A DNA stretch of 64,000 nucleotides from Algimonas arctica (lineage in GTDB: Bacteria > Pseudomonadota > Alphaproteobacteria > Caulobacterales > Maricaulaceae): positions 176,656 to 240,655 of the forward strand of contig NZ_BMZH01000002.1 of assembly GCF_014652695.1 (NCBI RefSeq), written 5' to 3'. The notes beneath the pieces were generated by a model. It was not told where the DNA came from. It did no database searches and was given only the letters and a program-made list of their open reading frames with translations. Both the position numbers and the translations under genes were made by a program. Positions 53,341 to 63,497 of this stretch are shown here, in pieces. The number at the start of each line of letters is the position of its first letter. Within the stretch, counting starts at the first letter, position 1.

Positions 53341-54945
53341 CTATTTTCCGATTAATGTGTCCATAATTTCAAGCCGATCAGCCTCATGCGCGGGCTTGTC
53401 CCAGCGAATCCGACTAATACGCGGAAAACGCAGAGCGTAGCCGGATTTATGCCGGGGGCTTTCATGGGCGCTATCAAAGGCCACTTCAAAAACGAGCTCC
53501 TTGTCCACTTCTTGAACCGGGCCATAGCGCGCGACTTTGTGATTTCGGATCCAACTATCGAGCTGTTTTAATTCCTCATCCGTAAAGCCGAAATAGGCTT
53601 TGCCAATTGGCAGGAGTTTCGCCTCGCCCTCAACATTCGCCCACAGTCCAAACGTGTAATCGGAATAATAAGAAGAACGTTTTCCTGTCCCACGTTGCGC
53701 ATACATCAGCACGGCATCCAGCAAAAATGGATCGCGTTTCCATTTATACCACGCATGTTTAGGGCGGCCGGAGACATAGGGTGTATCGCGCCGCTTCACC
53801 ATCAGACCTTCTTTGAGGCCCTCACTGTCCGCCGCCTCTTGCCGTAACCCGCGCAGATCATCGACCGTAGTCCACTCAAGAATCTCACTAATCGTATAAT
53901 GATCTGGGTGACGCTCTGCGATGAAGGCTTCAAGTGTCTTGCGGCGTGCGTCTAAGGTCTGGTCGCGAAAGCTGACGCCGTTCTCACTAATTATATCATA
54001 GGCAATGAGGTGGGCGGGCAATCGCTTCATCAAAGCCCCGGACGGTTTCTTCTTGCCGAGCCGTTGTTGAAGGTCGTTGAAGGACCCGATCTGTCCGTCG
54101 GGGCGCACAAGCAATTCGCCATCAATCACCGCGTCCCAATTGACCGTCGCTGCCAAGTCCGGAAAGCTGTGCGAAATATCATCGCCTGTGCGCGAATAAA
54201 TCCGGGCTTCGCCATTCATCCCCGCGACTTGCACGCGAATGCCATCCCATTTCCATTCAGCGTGGTGGGTTTCGGGGGAGAGGCGATCTAAATCAGCGGC
54301 TTCATCAATTGGATGGGACAGCATGACGGGAGAATAGGTCAGCACGTTTGAGATGTCCGGCATCTCAGCATTGCCGTCGATCCAAGCGAAAAGCGACGTG
54401 TAAGGCGGCGTGATTCCGTGCCAGAGCTTTTCCAAAACGCCAACATCTACGCCCGCCATATTGGCGAGAGTCTTCTTGACTGTGCGTGCACTCATCCCAA
54501 TCCGAAGGCCGCGTGTTCCGAGCTTAAGCAAAGCCCAGCGTTGCGGCGGAGACATATTATCAAGCAGGGTGACTAAATAGGCGCGAATGCCGGGCTTATC
54601 GCGACGGGTGAATTCATCGATCACTTCATGCAAGTCCGGCAAGCGGTTCAGGCGCACAGGCTCAGAACTTTGCGGCCAGGCCAGCGCCACCGTCTCGCTC
54701 AGCTCACCAACATAATGACGCGACAATTGGAATAGATAGGGGTCCATCCGTTCTTCCATCAGCGTCTTAACAAGATTGCGCTTGAACAGATCGAACGACA
54801 ATGTTCCACCAATCGCAGCCAGCGCCCAACCCCGATCTGGGTCAGGCGTGCGGCGTAAATAGTCGCTCAGGATCGCTTCTTTCGCGAGGGTCGAGTTCGT
54901 AAAATAGAGATCATCGAGCAGATCGGCAAAGGCAGCAAAACTCAT
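53341..54945 (-). CDS. ATP-dependent DNA ligase
   Basis: Joins nicks by AMP transfer; 534 residues. The adenylated lysine is K232 (HAEWKWDGIRVQV). Later nucleotidyltransferase motifs include FNDLQQRLGKK, AYDIISENG and EGLMVKRRDTPY; an OB-fold and a basic tail follow. An N-terminal helical domain (1-200) is present, as in bacterial LigB/LigD-independent forms. The neighbouring exonuclease gene overlaps its start by four bases (ATGA), matching the 'ligase-associated' repair pair. The helicase and phosphoesterase genes that often complete the set are absent. Confidence 0.93.
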   Translation of the reverse strand: MSFAAFADLLDDLYFTNSTLAKEAILSDYLRRTPDPDRGWALAAIGGTLSFDLFKRNLVKTLMEERMDPYLFQLSRHYVGELSETVALAWPQSSEPVRLNRLPDLHEVIDEFTRRDKPGIRAYLVTLLDNMSPPQRWALLKLGTRGLRIGMSARTVKKTLANMAGVDVGVLEKLWHGITPPYTSLFAWIDGNAEMPDISNVLTYSPVMLSHPIDEAADLDRLSPETHHAEWKWDGIRVQVAGMNGEARIYSRTGDDISHSFPDLAATVNWDAVIDGELLVRPDGQIGSFNDLQQRLGKKKPSGALMKRLPAHLIAYDIISENGVSFRDQTLDARRKTLEAFIAERHPDHYTISEILEWTTVDDLRGLRQEAADSEGLKEGLMVKRRDTPYVSGRPKHAWYKWKRDPFLLDAVLMYAQRGTGKRSSYYSDYTFGLWANVEGEAKLLPIGKAYFGFTDEELKQLDSWIRNHKVARYGPVQEVDKELVFEVAFDSAHESPRHKSGYALRFPRISRIRWDKPAHEADRLEIMDTLIGK

Positions 54946-55964
54946 TCCCCCGCCGCCTCTTCTATCCCGATCAGATGAAGCCCCTTGGCGTTGATCCCCT
55001 CTTTCTTGAGGGCATATTCCAGCGCCTCAACGCGACCGTGGGTGATCCAGACCATGCCTGCGCCTGTTTCGCGACAGGTGCGAAGCAAATCATTCCAATC
55101 GGCGTGATCCGACACAACCAACCCTAATTCGGCACGCTTCTGTCGTGCTCGGGCCCGAATCTGCATCCAGCCTGACGCCACTGTCGGCAGCGGATCCGCA
55201 AACCGACGCGACCAACGATCATTAATTTGCGCGGGCGGGCAGAGCACAATTTTGCCGCGAAAGCGGTCTTTATCATTGCGGTCGATTTCACTGACCAACT
55301 GCCAGACCCCGAAATCCTGCCCGTAGCTTTCATACAGCTCTGTCAGCCGTTTTAACGCGCCGTGAATATAAAACGGATGTTCATACCCCGCGAGCCGCAA
55401 GGTTTTCATCACCCGCTGGCATTTACCGAGCGCATAGACGCCAACAATATGGGTGCGGTCCGGAAGCGTCCGCATTGAGCGCATCAGCTTTTCAACTTCA
55501 TCCTCCAGTGGCGGGTGCTGGAAAACGGGTAGAGCGAAAGTCGCCTCCGTAATGAAAACATCGCATGGCACGACCTCAAACGGGGCGCAGGTTGGGTCGG
55601 GATGACGTTTAAAATCACCGGCCGCGACAATACGTTGACCCTGATATTCGAACACCGCTTGCGCGCTGCCCAAAATATGGCCTGCGCTGGCAAACCATAG
55701 GGTCACACCACCGCCTAAGTCATGACGCTGGCCATAAGGCAGTCCCGTGGTCTGCGTTTCATCCGCCACATAGTTGCGCGTCCGCATAATATCGATGGTT
55801 TCGGGTGTGGCCCAGACCCGGCCATGACCACGGCTCGCATGGTCTGCATGACCATGGGTGACGACTGCGCGCGTGACCGGCACCATTGGATCGACATAAC
55901 ATTCCGCCGGCACACAATAAAACCCGCCTTCGCGAATTTCCATCCATGTTTCCGGATTAATCAT
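54942..55964 (-). CDS. ligase-associated DNA exonuclease (metallo-beta-lactamase fold)
   Basis: A 340-residue MBL-fold nuclease of the SNM1-like group. The zinc motif is VVTHGHADHAS (H37, H39, D41, H42), and the second and later ligands are in AGHILGSAQAVFEY and VVSDHADWNDLL. The partner ligase gene overlaps its stop. The pair probably trims and seals DNA ends. Specificity is inferred from the family. Confidence 0.92.
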   Translation of the reverse strand: MINPETWMEIREGGFYCVPAECYVDPMVPVTRAVVTHGHADHASRGHGRVWATPETIDIMRTRNYVADETQTTGLPYGQRHDLGGGVTLWFASAGHILGSAQAVFEYQGQRIVAAGDFKRHPDPTCAPFEVVPCDVFITEATFALPVFQHPPLEDEVEKLMRSMRTLPDRTHIVGVYALGKCQRVMKTLRLAGYEHPFYIHGALKRLTELYESYGQDFGVWQLVSEIDRNDKDRFRGKIVLCPPAQINDRWSRRFADPLPTVASGWMQIRARARQKRAELGLVVSDHADWNDLLRTCRETGAGMVWITHGRVEALEYALKKEGINAKGLHLIGIEEAAGE

Positions 55965-56020
55965 GGGAGCTTAGCGGACAAAGCGGCGATTCGTTCCGTC
56001 GGCAGGACAATCGGTCGCGG

Positions 56021-56605
56021 CTACTGACCCATCAAATAGTCGACCAGCGCGAGGGCTTCATCGCTCGCCCAATCGGCCTCACCGGGCAGGCGCGCCAATT
56101 CTCGGCCATATTCATCATAGAATATTGACGTGGGGAGGCCCGGCAACGCGAGGCGAGAACTGATGGCGAACGTCCCGTCATGGATCAGCGGGAGGTCGCT
56201 CAAGCCTGTCCGGTCATAAAAGTCCTGCGCGGCCGCCATTTGACGGTCGAGGCTAATCGGAACGACGGCAAAATTATCCCCCCCGCGCAAACGCTGCAAC
56301 GCGTCCAAGCTCGGCATTTCCACGACACACGGCGCGCACCACGTCGCCCAGACATTGACCAAAACCACTTTGCCGTGGAAATCCGCCAGGCTCACCTCGC
56401 CGTCTGGTGTCGTCAAACGAAGGTTGGGCTGTGTTGGCGGGGCCTCCAGTGAGGTCAGTTTGGACAAAGACTCTACCGCAAAGCGGTCCAATGCGCCCGC
56501 TGGCGCTTGGCAGGCCTTCACGGCGACGACGCTAAAGGCTAGGAGGCCGCCAAAGATCATCAGTTTGATCGCATTGGCCAGAGAGAAGTGGGACGCAGAG
56601 AACAT
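56021..56605 (-). CDS. TlpA-like thiol:disulfide oxidoreductase
   Basis: Membrane-anchored thioredoxin of 194 residues. A membrane helix or signal ([17 protein letters not shown]) lies at about 13-29, and the thioredoxin fold outside carries the CxxC at 90-93 ([15 protein letters not shown]). Such proteins keep periplasmic cysteines reduced, for example for cytochrome c maturation. I start at the ATG at 56605; this codon overlaps the divergent argH ATG within the tetramer CATG (56603-56606). The frame is open to 56707, so an earlier start is not excluded but would run into argH. Confidence 0.87.
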   Translation of the reverse strand: MFSASHFSLANAIKLMIFGGLLAFSVVAVKACQAPAGALDRFAVESLSKLTSLEAPPTQPNLRLTTPDGEVSLADFHGKVVLVNVWATWCAPCVVEMPSLDALQRLRGGDNFAVVPISLDRQMAAAQDFYDRTGLSDLPLIHDGTFAISSRLALPGLPTSIFYDEYGRELARLPGEADWASDEALALVDYLMGQ

Positions 56606-58016
56606 GAGTAGTGAAATAGGTGATAACGCCCCTAAAGGCCAGAGCATGTGGGGCGGACGTTTTAGCGCACGGCCATCAGACATTATGCAGGCCATCAATG
56701 CCTCCATCGGGTTTGATCAAAAACTCGCCGAAGAAGACATTACCGGCTCAAAAGCCCATGCCACCATGCTCGCCAAGCAAGGCATTATCACCGACGCGGA
56801 TCGCGACGCAATTTTAGGCGGGCTTGATGCGATACTGGCTGAAATCAACGCAGGCCAGTTTCCCTTCTCTGAAGAATTAGAAGACATTCACCTGAACGTC
56901 GAAGCCCGGTTGAAAGACCGCATCGGCGAAGCGGGCGGGCGGCTGCACACGGGGCGGTCACGCAATGACCAAGTGGCGACGGATTTCCGCCTCTGGACCC
57001 GCAAATCGCTTGACCTGTTCGACACGCTGCTGACAGATTTGATGGCCGCACTGTTAGATCAGGCGGATGAGCACGCCGCGACGATAATGCCCGGCTTCAC
57101 CCACCTCCAAAGCGCGCAGCCCGTCACCTTCGGTCATCACATGCTGGCCTATCTGGAGATGTTTGCGCGCGACCGAGGTCGGATGCGCGATTGTCGCGTG
57201 CGCATGAACGAAAGCCCGCTTGGCGCAGCCGCGCTCGCCGGAACTCCCTATCCGATTGACCGCGACATGACGGCCGAAGCCCTCGGCTTTGATCGCCCGA
57301 TGGCGAACTCGCTGGATGCTGTGTCGGCGCGCGATTTCGCGCTCGAAGCGCTGGCCGCCGCCTCCATTTGCGCGACGCATTTATCGCGTCTGGCCGAAGA
57401 AATGGTGATTTGGACCAGTGCGCAATTCCGTTTCATTGCCCTCACGGACGCCTTTACGACGGGAAGCTCTATCATGCCGCAAAAGCGCAATCCGGACGCC
57501 GCCGAGCTGGTTCGCGCTAAAGTCGGACGGATTATGGGCAGCCTGACCGCGCTGATGATCGTCATGAAAGGTCTACCGCTCGCCTATTCCAAGGACATGC
57601 AAGAAGATAAAGAACCTGTGTTCGAGGCGTTCGAATCGCTCGAATTAGCCTTGCGCGCCATGGCGGGTATGGTGCGCGATATGACGCCCAATGAGGCTCG
57701 ATTAGCCGAGGCGGCGGGGGCTGCGTTTAGCACCGCAACCGATCTGGCTGACTGGTTGGTTATGACACTCAACATGCCGTTCCGCGATGCCCACCACGTC
57801 ACGGGCCGAATTGTCGCCATGGCAGAAAGCCAAGACCTGACCCTGTCAGAGCTTGATCTTGGCGATATGCAGGGCGTCGAGGCGGGCATTACGCAGGACA
57901 TTTTCTCCGTCCTCACCCCACTCGCGTCAGCTACCAGCCGCACCAGCTATGGCGGCACCTCGCCGATCCGGGTCCGCGAACAAGTGGCACGGTGGCGGGC
58001 GGCCTTGAGCAAATAA
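56604..58016 (+). CDS. argH: argininosuccinate lyase
   Basis: Cleaves argininosuccinate to arginine and fumarate, the last step of arginine synthesis. The family signature [12 protein letters not shown] is clear, together with MWGGRF at the start, [13 protein letters not shown] and [11 protein letters not shown]-like motifs ([17 protein letters not shown]). I start at the ATG at 56604 ([20 protein letters not shown]); the open frame back to 56355 crosses the opposite-strand tlpA gene. Length 470. The flavin reductase gene starts right at its stop. Confidence 0.97.
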   Translation: MSSEIGDNAPKGQSMWGGRFSARPSDIMQAINASIGFDQKLAEEDITGSKAHATMLAKQGIITDADRDAILGGLDAILAEINAGQFPFSEELEDIHLNVEARLKDRIGEAGGRLHTGRSRNDQVATDFRLWTRKSLDLFDTLLTDLMAALLDQADEHAATIMPGFTHLQSAQPVTFGHHMLAYLEMFARDRGRMRDCRVRMNESPLGAAALAGTPYPIDRDMTAEALGFDRPMANSLDAVSARDFALEALAAASICATHLSRLAEEMVIWTSAQFRFIALTDAFTTGSSIMPQKRNPDAAELVRAKVGRIMGSLTALMIVMKGLPLAYSKDMQEDKEPVFEAFESLELALRAMAGMVRDMTPNEARLAEAAGAAFSTATDLADWLVMTLNMPFRDAHHVTGRIVAMAESQDLTLSELDLGDMQGVEAGITQDIFSVLTPLASATSRTSYGGTSPIRVREQVARWRAALSK

Positions 58017-58625
58017 ATGAAACGGTTTTCGGCCGCGGATATTTCGGCGTCGACAGCCTATCGGCTGCTTACATCGACCATCGTCCCGCGCCCTATTGCG
58101 TTCGTGACGACGGTTGATGCGCAGGGTCGGGTCAATGCAGCGCCGTTTAGCTTTTTCAACGCTGTCGGCAGCGCCCCGCCAACCGTGGTTCTCGGGTTTC
58201 AGCCGAATGCCGACGGCTCCCAGAAAGACACGCCTAATAATATTGTCGCCACGGGTGAATTTGTCGTCAATTTGGTCGATATGGCGTTGGCAGAAAAGAT
58301 GAGCGCGGCGTCCGCGTCTCTGCCGCCGGGTGTCAGCGAAGTTGAGCATGTTGGGCTGGACATAGCGCCGTCAGTCAATGTCATGCCGCCCCGATTATCC
58401 GACGCGCCCGTCGCGATGGAATGCCGCCTGACCCATGATAATCCGCTGTCCGGAGGCGGCCGCGTGATATTGGGCGAAGTCTTGGAGTTTCACATTCGCG
58501 ACGCAATCATCGAAAGCCTCGATCCTCTGCGCATTGATCTGAACAAGCTCGACACGATCTCCCGCCTCAATGGCCCGCATTATGGGCGCATTCGGGAGCA
58601 ATTTTCGATTCAGCGACCCCAATAG
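58017..58625 (+). CDS. flavin reductase family protein
   Basis: A 202-residue FMN-binding split-barrel protein. Landmarks are the RPIAFVTTVDAQGRVNAAPFSFFNAVGSAPP flavin segment near residues 24-54 and the later PNNIVATGEFVVNL. Relatives supply reduced flavin to a partner monooxygenase or act alone; no partner is seen here. The ATG follows the argH stop without a gap, so it is expressed with argH. Confidence 0.88.
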   Translation: MKRFSAADISASTAYRLLTSTIVPRPIAFVTTVDAQGRVNAAPFSFFNAVGSAPPTVVLGFQPNADGSQKDTPNNIVATGEFVVNLVDMALAEKMSAASASLPPGVSEVEHVGLDIAPSVNVMPPRLSDAPVAMECRLTHDNPLSGGGRVILGEVLEFHIRDAIIESLDPLRIDLNKLDTISRLNGPHYGRIREQFSIQRPQ

Positions 58626-58629
58626 GCGA

Positions 58630-60813
58630 TCAACTTTTCGGTGAAAACCACACCGTCGCCAGCGGTGGCAAATTTACCGGTAGGCTGTGCGGTTGGCCAT
58701 GACGCGGGTCTGCCACGGTGTGACGCGCGCCGAGGTTGCCTACACCGGACCCGCCATAGTGAGCCGCGTCCGTATTTAGGACTTCGGTCCATGTTCCTGC
58801 CATCGGGACGCCCAGTTTGTAATCGTGACGCGGCACAGGGGAGAAATTGCAAACGCAGAGGAGCGGCGATTGCTTCGCCGCGTCCCAACGCAGGAACGCG
58901 ATCACATTGTCGGCTTGTGCGCCGCCTTCGACCCATTCGAATCCGGATGGATCGAAATCCAACTCATGCAAGGCAGGGGTGGCGCGGTAGCCTGCATTTA
59001 AGTCGCCAACCAATGTCGCGACCCCCTTATGCGGGGCCCGTCCGGCTTGATCCCAGCTTAATTGATCGTCTGCACGCCATTCACCTGTTTGGCCAAATTC
59101 ACAGCCCATAAACAGGAGTTTTTTACCCGGGTGGGCCCACATAAATCCGTAATAGGCGCGAAGATTGGCGAATTTTTGCCACTCATCCCCCGGCATTTTA
59201 GCGATCAAGCTACCTTTGCCATGCACGACCTCATCATGGCTGAGCGGCAATATATAATTCTCTGAAAAGGCGTAATCGATGCCGAAGGTCATCTTGTGAT
59301 GATGATAGCGCCGATTGATCGGGTCCTCAGACATATATTCGAGCGTGTCATTCATCCAGCCCATGTTCCATTTATAACCGAATCCCAAACCATTATTATC
59401 TGTCGGTTGAGAGACGCCGGGCCAAGCTGTGCTTTCTTCCGCGACCGTCATAATGCCGTCGAGCGAGAGATAAGCATCGCGGTTCATGGCCTGCAGGAAC
59501 GCGACCGCTTCCCAGTTTTGGTTGCCCCCGTCTGCGTTCGGAATCCACTCTCCGTCTTCGCGCGAATAATCGCGGTACAGCATGGAGGCGACCGCATCCA
59601 CGCGCAGCCCATCCAAATGATATTCTTCTAACCAGAACCGTGCATTGGAAATGAGGTAATTAACGACTTCCTGCCGCCCGAAATTGAAAATTAATGTGTT
59701 CCAATCGGGATGAAAGCCCTGTTTGGGGTCGGCATGTTCATAGAGGTGCGTCCCGTCGAATTGCGCCAAACCATGTTCATCACTTGGGAAGTGCGCCGGA
59801 ACCCAATCGAGCAGCACGCCGATGCCCGCTTGATGAAACGCATCAATAAACGCACGGAAATCCGATGGTGTGCCAAAGCGCGCGGTCGGCGCAAACAGAC
59901 CAATCGGCTGATAGCCCCAACTGCCATCAAACGGGTGTTCTGTGATGGGCATCAACTCAATATGGGTGAAGCCAAGATTCTGGACATAAGGAATGAGGCG
60001 CTCTGCTATGTCGCGATAAGACAGGAAACAATGCGGGGCGTCCCGCTGCCAACTGGAGAGATGAACCTCGTAAATTGAAATTGGCGCATCCCGGCGTTGT
60101 TTGGGGGCGCGGCTTTGCATCCAGTCACTATCGCCCCAGTGTCGTGCAGGGAGCGCCCGCACAACCGAGGCGGAGTTCGGGCGGATTTCCGCGCCAAACC
60201 CGACGGGGTCGGCTTTATAGGGGCCGGTCGTCCCGCTTTGGTCCCGGATCACATATTTATAGGCTGCGCCGTCGGCGACGCCCGGAATGAAGACTTCCCA
60301 AATACCCGACCCCCCGCGCGTCGCCATCGGGTGCTGCACCGCGTTCCAGCCGTTAAAGTCCCCGACAACGGACACGCCTGTTGCGCTGGGCGCCCAGAGC
60401 GCAAAGCGCGTTCCAGAGACATCATCCCGGTCCATGATTTGCGCGCCCAGCACACGGTAGAGGTGACGATGACGCCCCTCTGTCAGTAAATGTAGATCCA
60501 GACCCCCAATATTCGGCGCAAAAGCATAAGGGTCGGCGGCGCGGTGTGGCGTGTCGCCATAATGCGTGATGAGGTCATAAGCGCCGTTGAGAGCAGACGT
60601 TTTAATCCGTCCCTCAAACAGACCGCTGTCGGTGACGCGGGTTAACTCCAACACCGGCTTGCGACCCTTGCGTTTGATGACGTCGACGCGGTCCGCTGCG
60701 GGCTTAAACGCACGGATAATCGTCTCCGCCCTGTCAGTATGCGGCCCCAGCAGCGCATAGGGATCGCTCAGTGTGCCAGTCTCAAGCCGGTGGATGAGCG
60801 CCCCGTCTGCCAC
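58630..60813 (-). CDS. glgB: 1,4-alpha-glucan branching enzyme
   Basis: Introduces alpha-1,6 branches into glycogen. GH13 catalytic residues are visible as Asp in DGLRVDAVASML and Glu in IMTVAEESTAWPGVS. Two N-terminal carbohydrate-binding-like regions precede the barrel (about 1-210) and the C-terminal domain starts near 615. At 727 residues it is full length. The start codon is GTG (60811-60813), directly after the glgP stop TAA. It converges with the flavin reductase gene. Confidence 0.96.
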   Translation of the reverse strand: MADGALIHRLETGTLSDPYALLGPHTDRAETIIRAFKPAADRVDVIKRKGRKPVLELTRVTDSGLFEGRIKTSALNGAYDLITHYGDTPHRAADPYAFAPNIGGLDLHLLTEGRHRHLYRVLGAQIMDRDDVSGTRFALWAPSATGVSVVGDFNGWNAVQHPMATRGGSGIWEVFIPGVADGAAYKYVIRDQSGTTGPYKADPVGFGAEIRPNSASVVRALPARHWGDSDWMQSRAPKQRRDAPISIYEVHLSSWQRDAPHCFLSYRDIAERLIPYVQNLGFTHIELMPITEHPFDGSWGYQPIGLFAPTARFGTPSDFRAFIDAFHQAGIGVLLDWVPAHFPSDEHGLAQFDGTHLYEHADPKQGFHPDWNTLIFNFGRQEVVNYLISNARFWLEEYHLDGLRVDAVASMLYRDYSREDGEWIPNADGGNQNWEAVAFLQAMNRDAYLSLDGIMTVAEESTAWPGVSQPTDNNGLGFGYKWNMGWMNDTLEYMSEDPINRRYHHHKMTFGIDYAFSENYILPLSHDEVVHGKGSLIAKMPGDEWQKFANLRAYYGFMWAHPGKKLLFMGCEFGQTGEWRADDQLSWDQAGRAPHKGVATLVGDLNAGYRATPALHELDFDPSGFEWVEGGAQADNVIAFLRWDAAKQSPLLCVCNFSPVPRHDYKLGVPMAGTWTEVLNTDAAHYGGSGVGNLGARHTVADPRHGQPHSLPVNLPPLATVWFSPKS

Positions 60814-63288
60814 TTATGTGCCAGACATTTTATGCGGGGCCCGCCAAATCTGATCCGCGTAACTCCGGATAGTGCGGTCGGAGCTAAACCAGCCCATGCG
60901 CGCCGTGTTTAAGATTGCTTTCTCAAACCAGGCCTCTGCGTTTTGGTACAAACCATCCAATTGCCGTTGCATATCCCAATAGGCTTGGAAATCCGGAATG
61001 ACTTGGAAATAGTCATGATCCCCGACATTTGTCAGGAAATCGCGATAACGCTCCGTTTCGCCGTCTGAGAATGTCCCGTCGCTCAGCTGGGACATGATTT
61101 GCTGCAACATGGGCGAGTTCTTGATGACTTCTGAAGGGCGTGCGCGCCGATGTTGGCGCTCGGCCACTTCGTCCGCCTTCAAGCCGAAGATGAAGATATT
61201 ATCCTCCCCGACATGGTCCAGCATTTCAACATTGGCCCCGTCAAGCGTGCCAATCGTCAACGCCCCGTTGAGCGCAAATTTCATATTGCCCGTACCGGAG
61301 GCTTCAAACCCGGCTGTCGAAATTTGTTCCGACAAATCAGACCCGGGAATCAGGACTTCCGCCATGGAAACATTGTAGTTCGGCAGGAATACGACCTTCA
61401 GCTTATCGCCAATATCCGGGTCATTATTGACGACAGCGGCAACATCATTGATCAGTTTGATGATCAGCTTGGCAAAGAAATAGCTTGGCGCAGCCTTGCC
61501 CGCAAAAATCTTCACACGCGGCTGCCAGGCAGCCCCCCGCTTCGTGCCCTCCGGATCGGCTTTGATCGCATTATAGAGCGCGATCGCTTCCATAATATTC
61601 ATATGCTGGCGCTTATATTCGTGAATGCGCTTAATCTGCGTATCGAAGATCGCGTCCGTGTTGAGCGTTATCCCGGTCCGCTCCTGCACCATATCGGCGA
61701 GACGCTGCTTATTCGCGGATTTCACCGCGCGATAGGCTTTCTGAAACGCCGCATCGGTCGCAAGCGGCGCGATCTTTTGTAACTGCTCGAGATCATCGAT
61801 CCAGCCATCGCCAATCTGTTCCGTTATCAACCCGGCTAAACCGGGATTACATTCGAGCAGCCAGCGACGCGGCGTAACGCCGTTAGTCTGGTTGATGATC
61901 TTGTCCGGGTACATAGTATGCAGATCGTGAAACACCGTTTGCTTCATCAGCTCTGTATGCAGCGCCGAGACGCCGTTGACTTTGCGCGAGCCAATGAAGG
62001 CCAAATTGCCCATCCGCACCCAATCCTGCTGATGCGGGTGGATGACCTGAATGCCGGCAATGATGTGGTGGTCGAGGCCCTTAGCCATCGCTTCCTGATA
62101 GAAATGACCGTCGATCATATTGATGATCTGCAAATGGCGCGGAAGGATGTGTTCGAACAGATCTTTGGGCCATTTTTCCAGCGCTTCAGGCAGCAGCGTG
62201 TGGTTCGTGTAGTGCAAAGTCTCGCGGGTAATTTCGAGCGCGCGCTCAAACGTATAACCATGCAGATCCATCAAAATCCGGATCAGTTCCGGCACGGCAA
62301 TGGCGGGATGCGTGTCATTCAACTGCACCGCGACATGATCGCCTAGATTATCGAGGTTATCATAGTTGGTGAAAAAGCGGCGCAACATGTCTTGCAGTGA
62401 CGCGGAGGTAAAGAAGACTTCTTGTTTCAAACGAAGCTCCCGACCCTGCGGCGTATGATCGCCCGGATAGAGAACCTTAGAGATCGTTTCTGCCAACACT
62501 TGCTGGCGCGCGGCGGCCATAAAGTCACCATCGTTGAACGTGTCGAGGTTCATCATGCCGGATTGACGCGCGCTCCAAAGACGCAGCGTATTAACGTGAT
62601 CGCCTTCCCAGCCCGCAATCGGCATATCAAACGCGACCGCTTGAACCGACTCTGCTGGCGTCCAGGTCGCTTTGCCGTCTGCGTCATGGGTCACATGTCC
62701 GCCAAAGCCGATTTCATAAACCACTTCAGGGCGGCGGAATTCCCAGCTATTGCCTTCGAACAACCAGTCTTCCGGCTCTTCCATCTGCCACCCGTCTTCG
62801 AGTGTTTGGCGGAAAATGCCGTGTTGGTAGCGGATGCCATAGCCCATGCCAGCCACGCCCGTCGTGGCCATACTATCCATAAAACAAGCCGCCAATCGTC
62901 CGAGCCCACCATTGCCCAGCGCCGCGTCTTGTTCGGCGTGCAGCACAGTCTCGACATCAAGACCTTGCGACGCGATGAACTCTTTCGCTTCGCTCAGCAG
63001 GCCCAGATTGGTCAGGTTATCTTCGAGCATTCGCCCGATCATGAATTCCATCGAGAGATAATAGACGCGCTTTTGCTGGCGCGCATAAACGTGCCGCGTC
63101 GTATCGATCCAGCCTTCGACCATACGGTCGCGTACGGCGAGAGACACAGCAACATTCCAATCGCGCGCTTCGGCGTGGGTTTTATCCTTGCCCACGGAAT
63201 ATATGAGGTGGCGCAACACAACATCACCAAAAGGCTCATCATGCAGGTCTTTGGCGTCGTCAATTTTGTGTTTTATCGTTGTCATCAT
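60814..63288 (-). CDS. glgP: glycogen/starch/alpha-glucan phosphorylase
   Basis: Releases glucose 1-phosphate from glycogen ends using PLP. The PLP lysine lies in EASGTGNMKFALNGALTIGTLDGANVEM-like sequence (written here as EASGTGNMKFALNG followed by TIGTLDGANVEM). Other landmarks are MEFMIGRMLEDNL and GNGGLGRLAACFMDSMAT. Full length at 824 residues. It is first in the glgP-glgB operon and divergent from glgC. The 209-base gap holds no other gene. Confidence 0.97.
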   Translation of the reverse strand: MMTTIKHKIDDAKDLHDEPFGDVVLRHLIYSVGKDKTHAEARDWNVAVSLAVRDRMVEGWIDTTRHVYARQQKRVYYLSMEFMIGRMLEDNLTNLGLLSEAKEFIASQGLDVETVLHAEQDAALGNGGLGRLAACFMDSMATTGVAGMGYGIRYQHGIFRQTLEDGWQMEEPEDWLFEGNSWEFRRPEVVYEIGFGGHVTHDADGKATWTPAESVQAVAFDMPIAGWEGDHVNTLRLWSARQSGMMNLDTFNDGDFMAAARQQVLAETISKVLYPGDHTPQGRELRLKQEVFFTSASLQDMLRRFFTNYDNLDNLGDHVAVQLNDTHPAIAVPELIRILMDLHGYTFERALEITRETLHYTNHTLLPEALEKWPKDLFEHILPRHLQIINMIDGHFYQEAMAKGLDHHIIAGIQVIHPHQQDWVRMGNLAFIGSRKVNGVSALHTELMKQTVFHDLHTMYPDKIINQTNGVTPRRWLLECNPGLAGLITEQIGDGWIDDLEQLQKIAPLATDAAFQKAYRAVKSANKQRLADMVQERTGITLNTDAIFDTQIKRIHEYKRQHMNIMEAIALYNAIKADPEGTKRGAAWQPRVKIFAGKAAPSYFFAKLIIKLINDVAAVVNNDPDIGDKLKVVFLPNYNVSMAEVLIPGSDLSEQISTAGFEASGTGNMKFALNGALTIGTLDGANVEMLDHVGEDNIFIFGLKADEVAERQHRRARPSEVIKNSPMLQQIMSQLSDGTFSDGETERYRDFLTNVGDHDYFQVIPDFQAYWDMQRQLDGLYQNAEAWFEKAILNTARMGWFSSDRTIRSYADQIWRAPHKMSGT

Positions 63289-63497
63289 CGATCCTTACGA
63301 TGATTTTGCGGCTCTGAATAGCGGAAGCGGCGAGAATCTGACAACGCTGTCATCAAGACTGCATAATTATCAGGCGATTGATGCAGTTTGAGGCGTTTTC
63401 GGCGGGATAATTTGTCAAACCAGCGAAAAAGCCTTTAGGCCAAGCCCGCCAATTATGCTTAAGTTACCCCATAAGATAAAAAGAACAGCGAGGGTGC

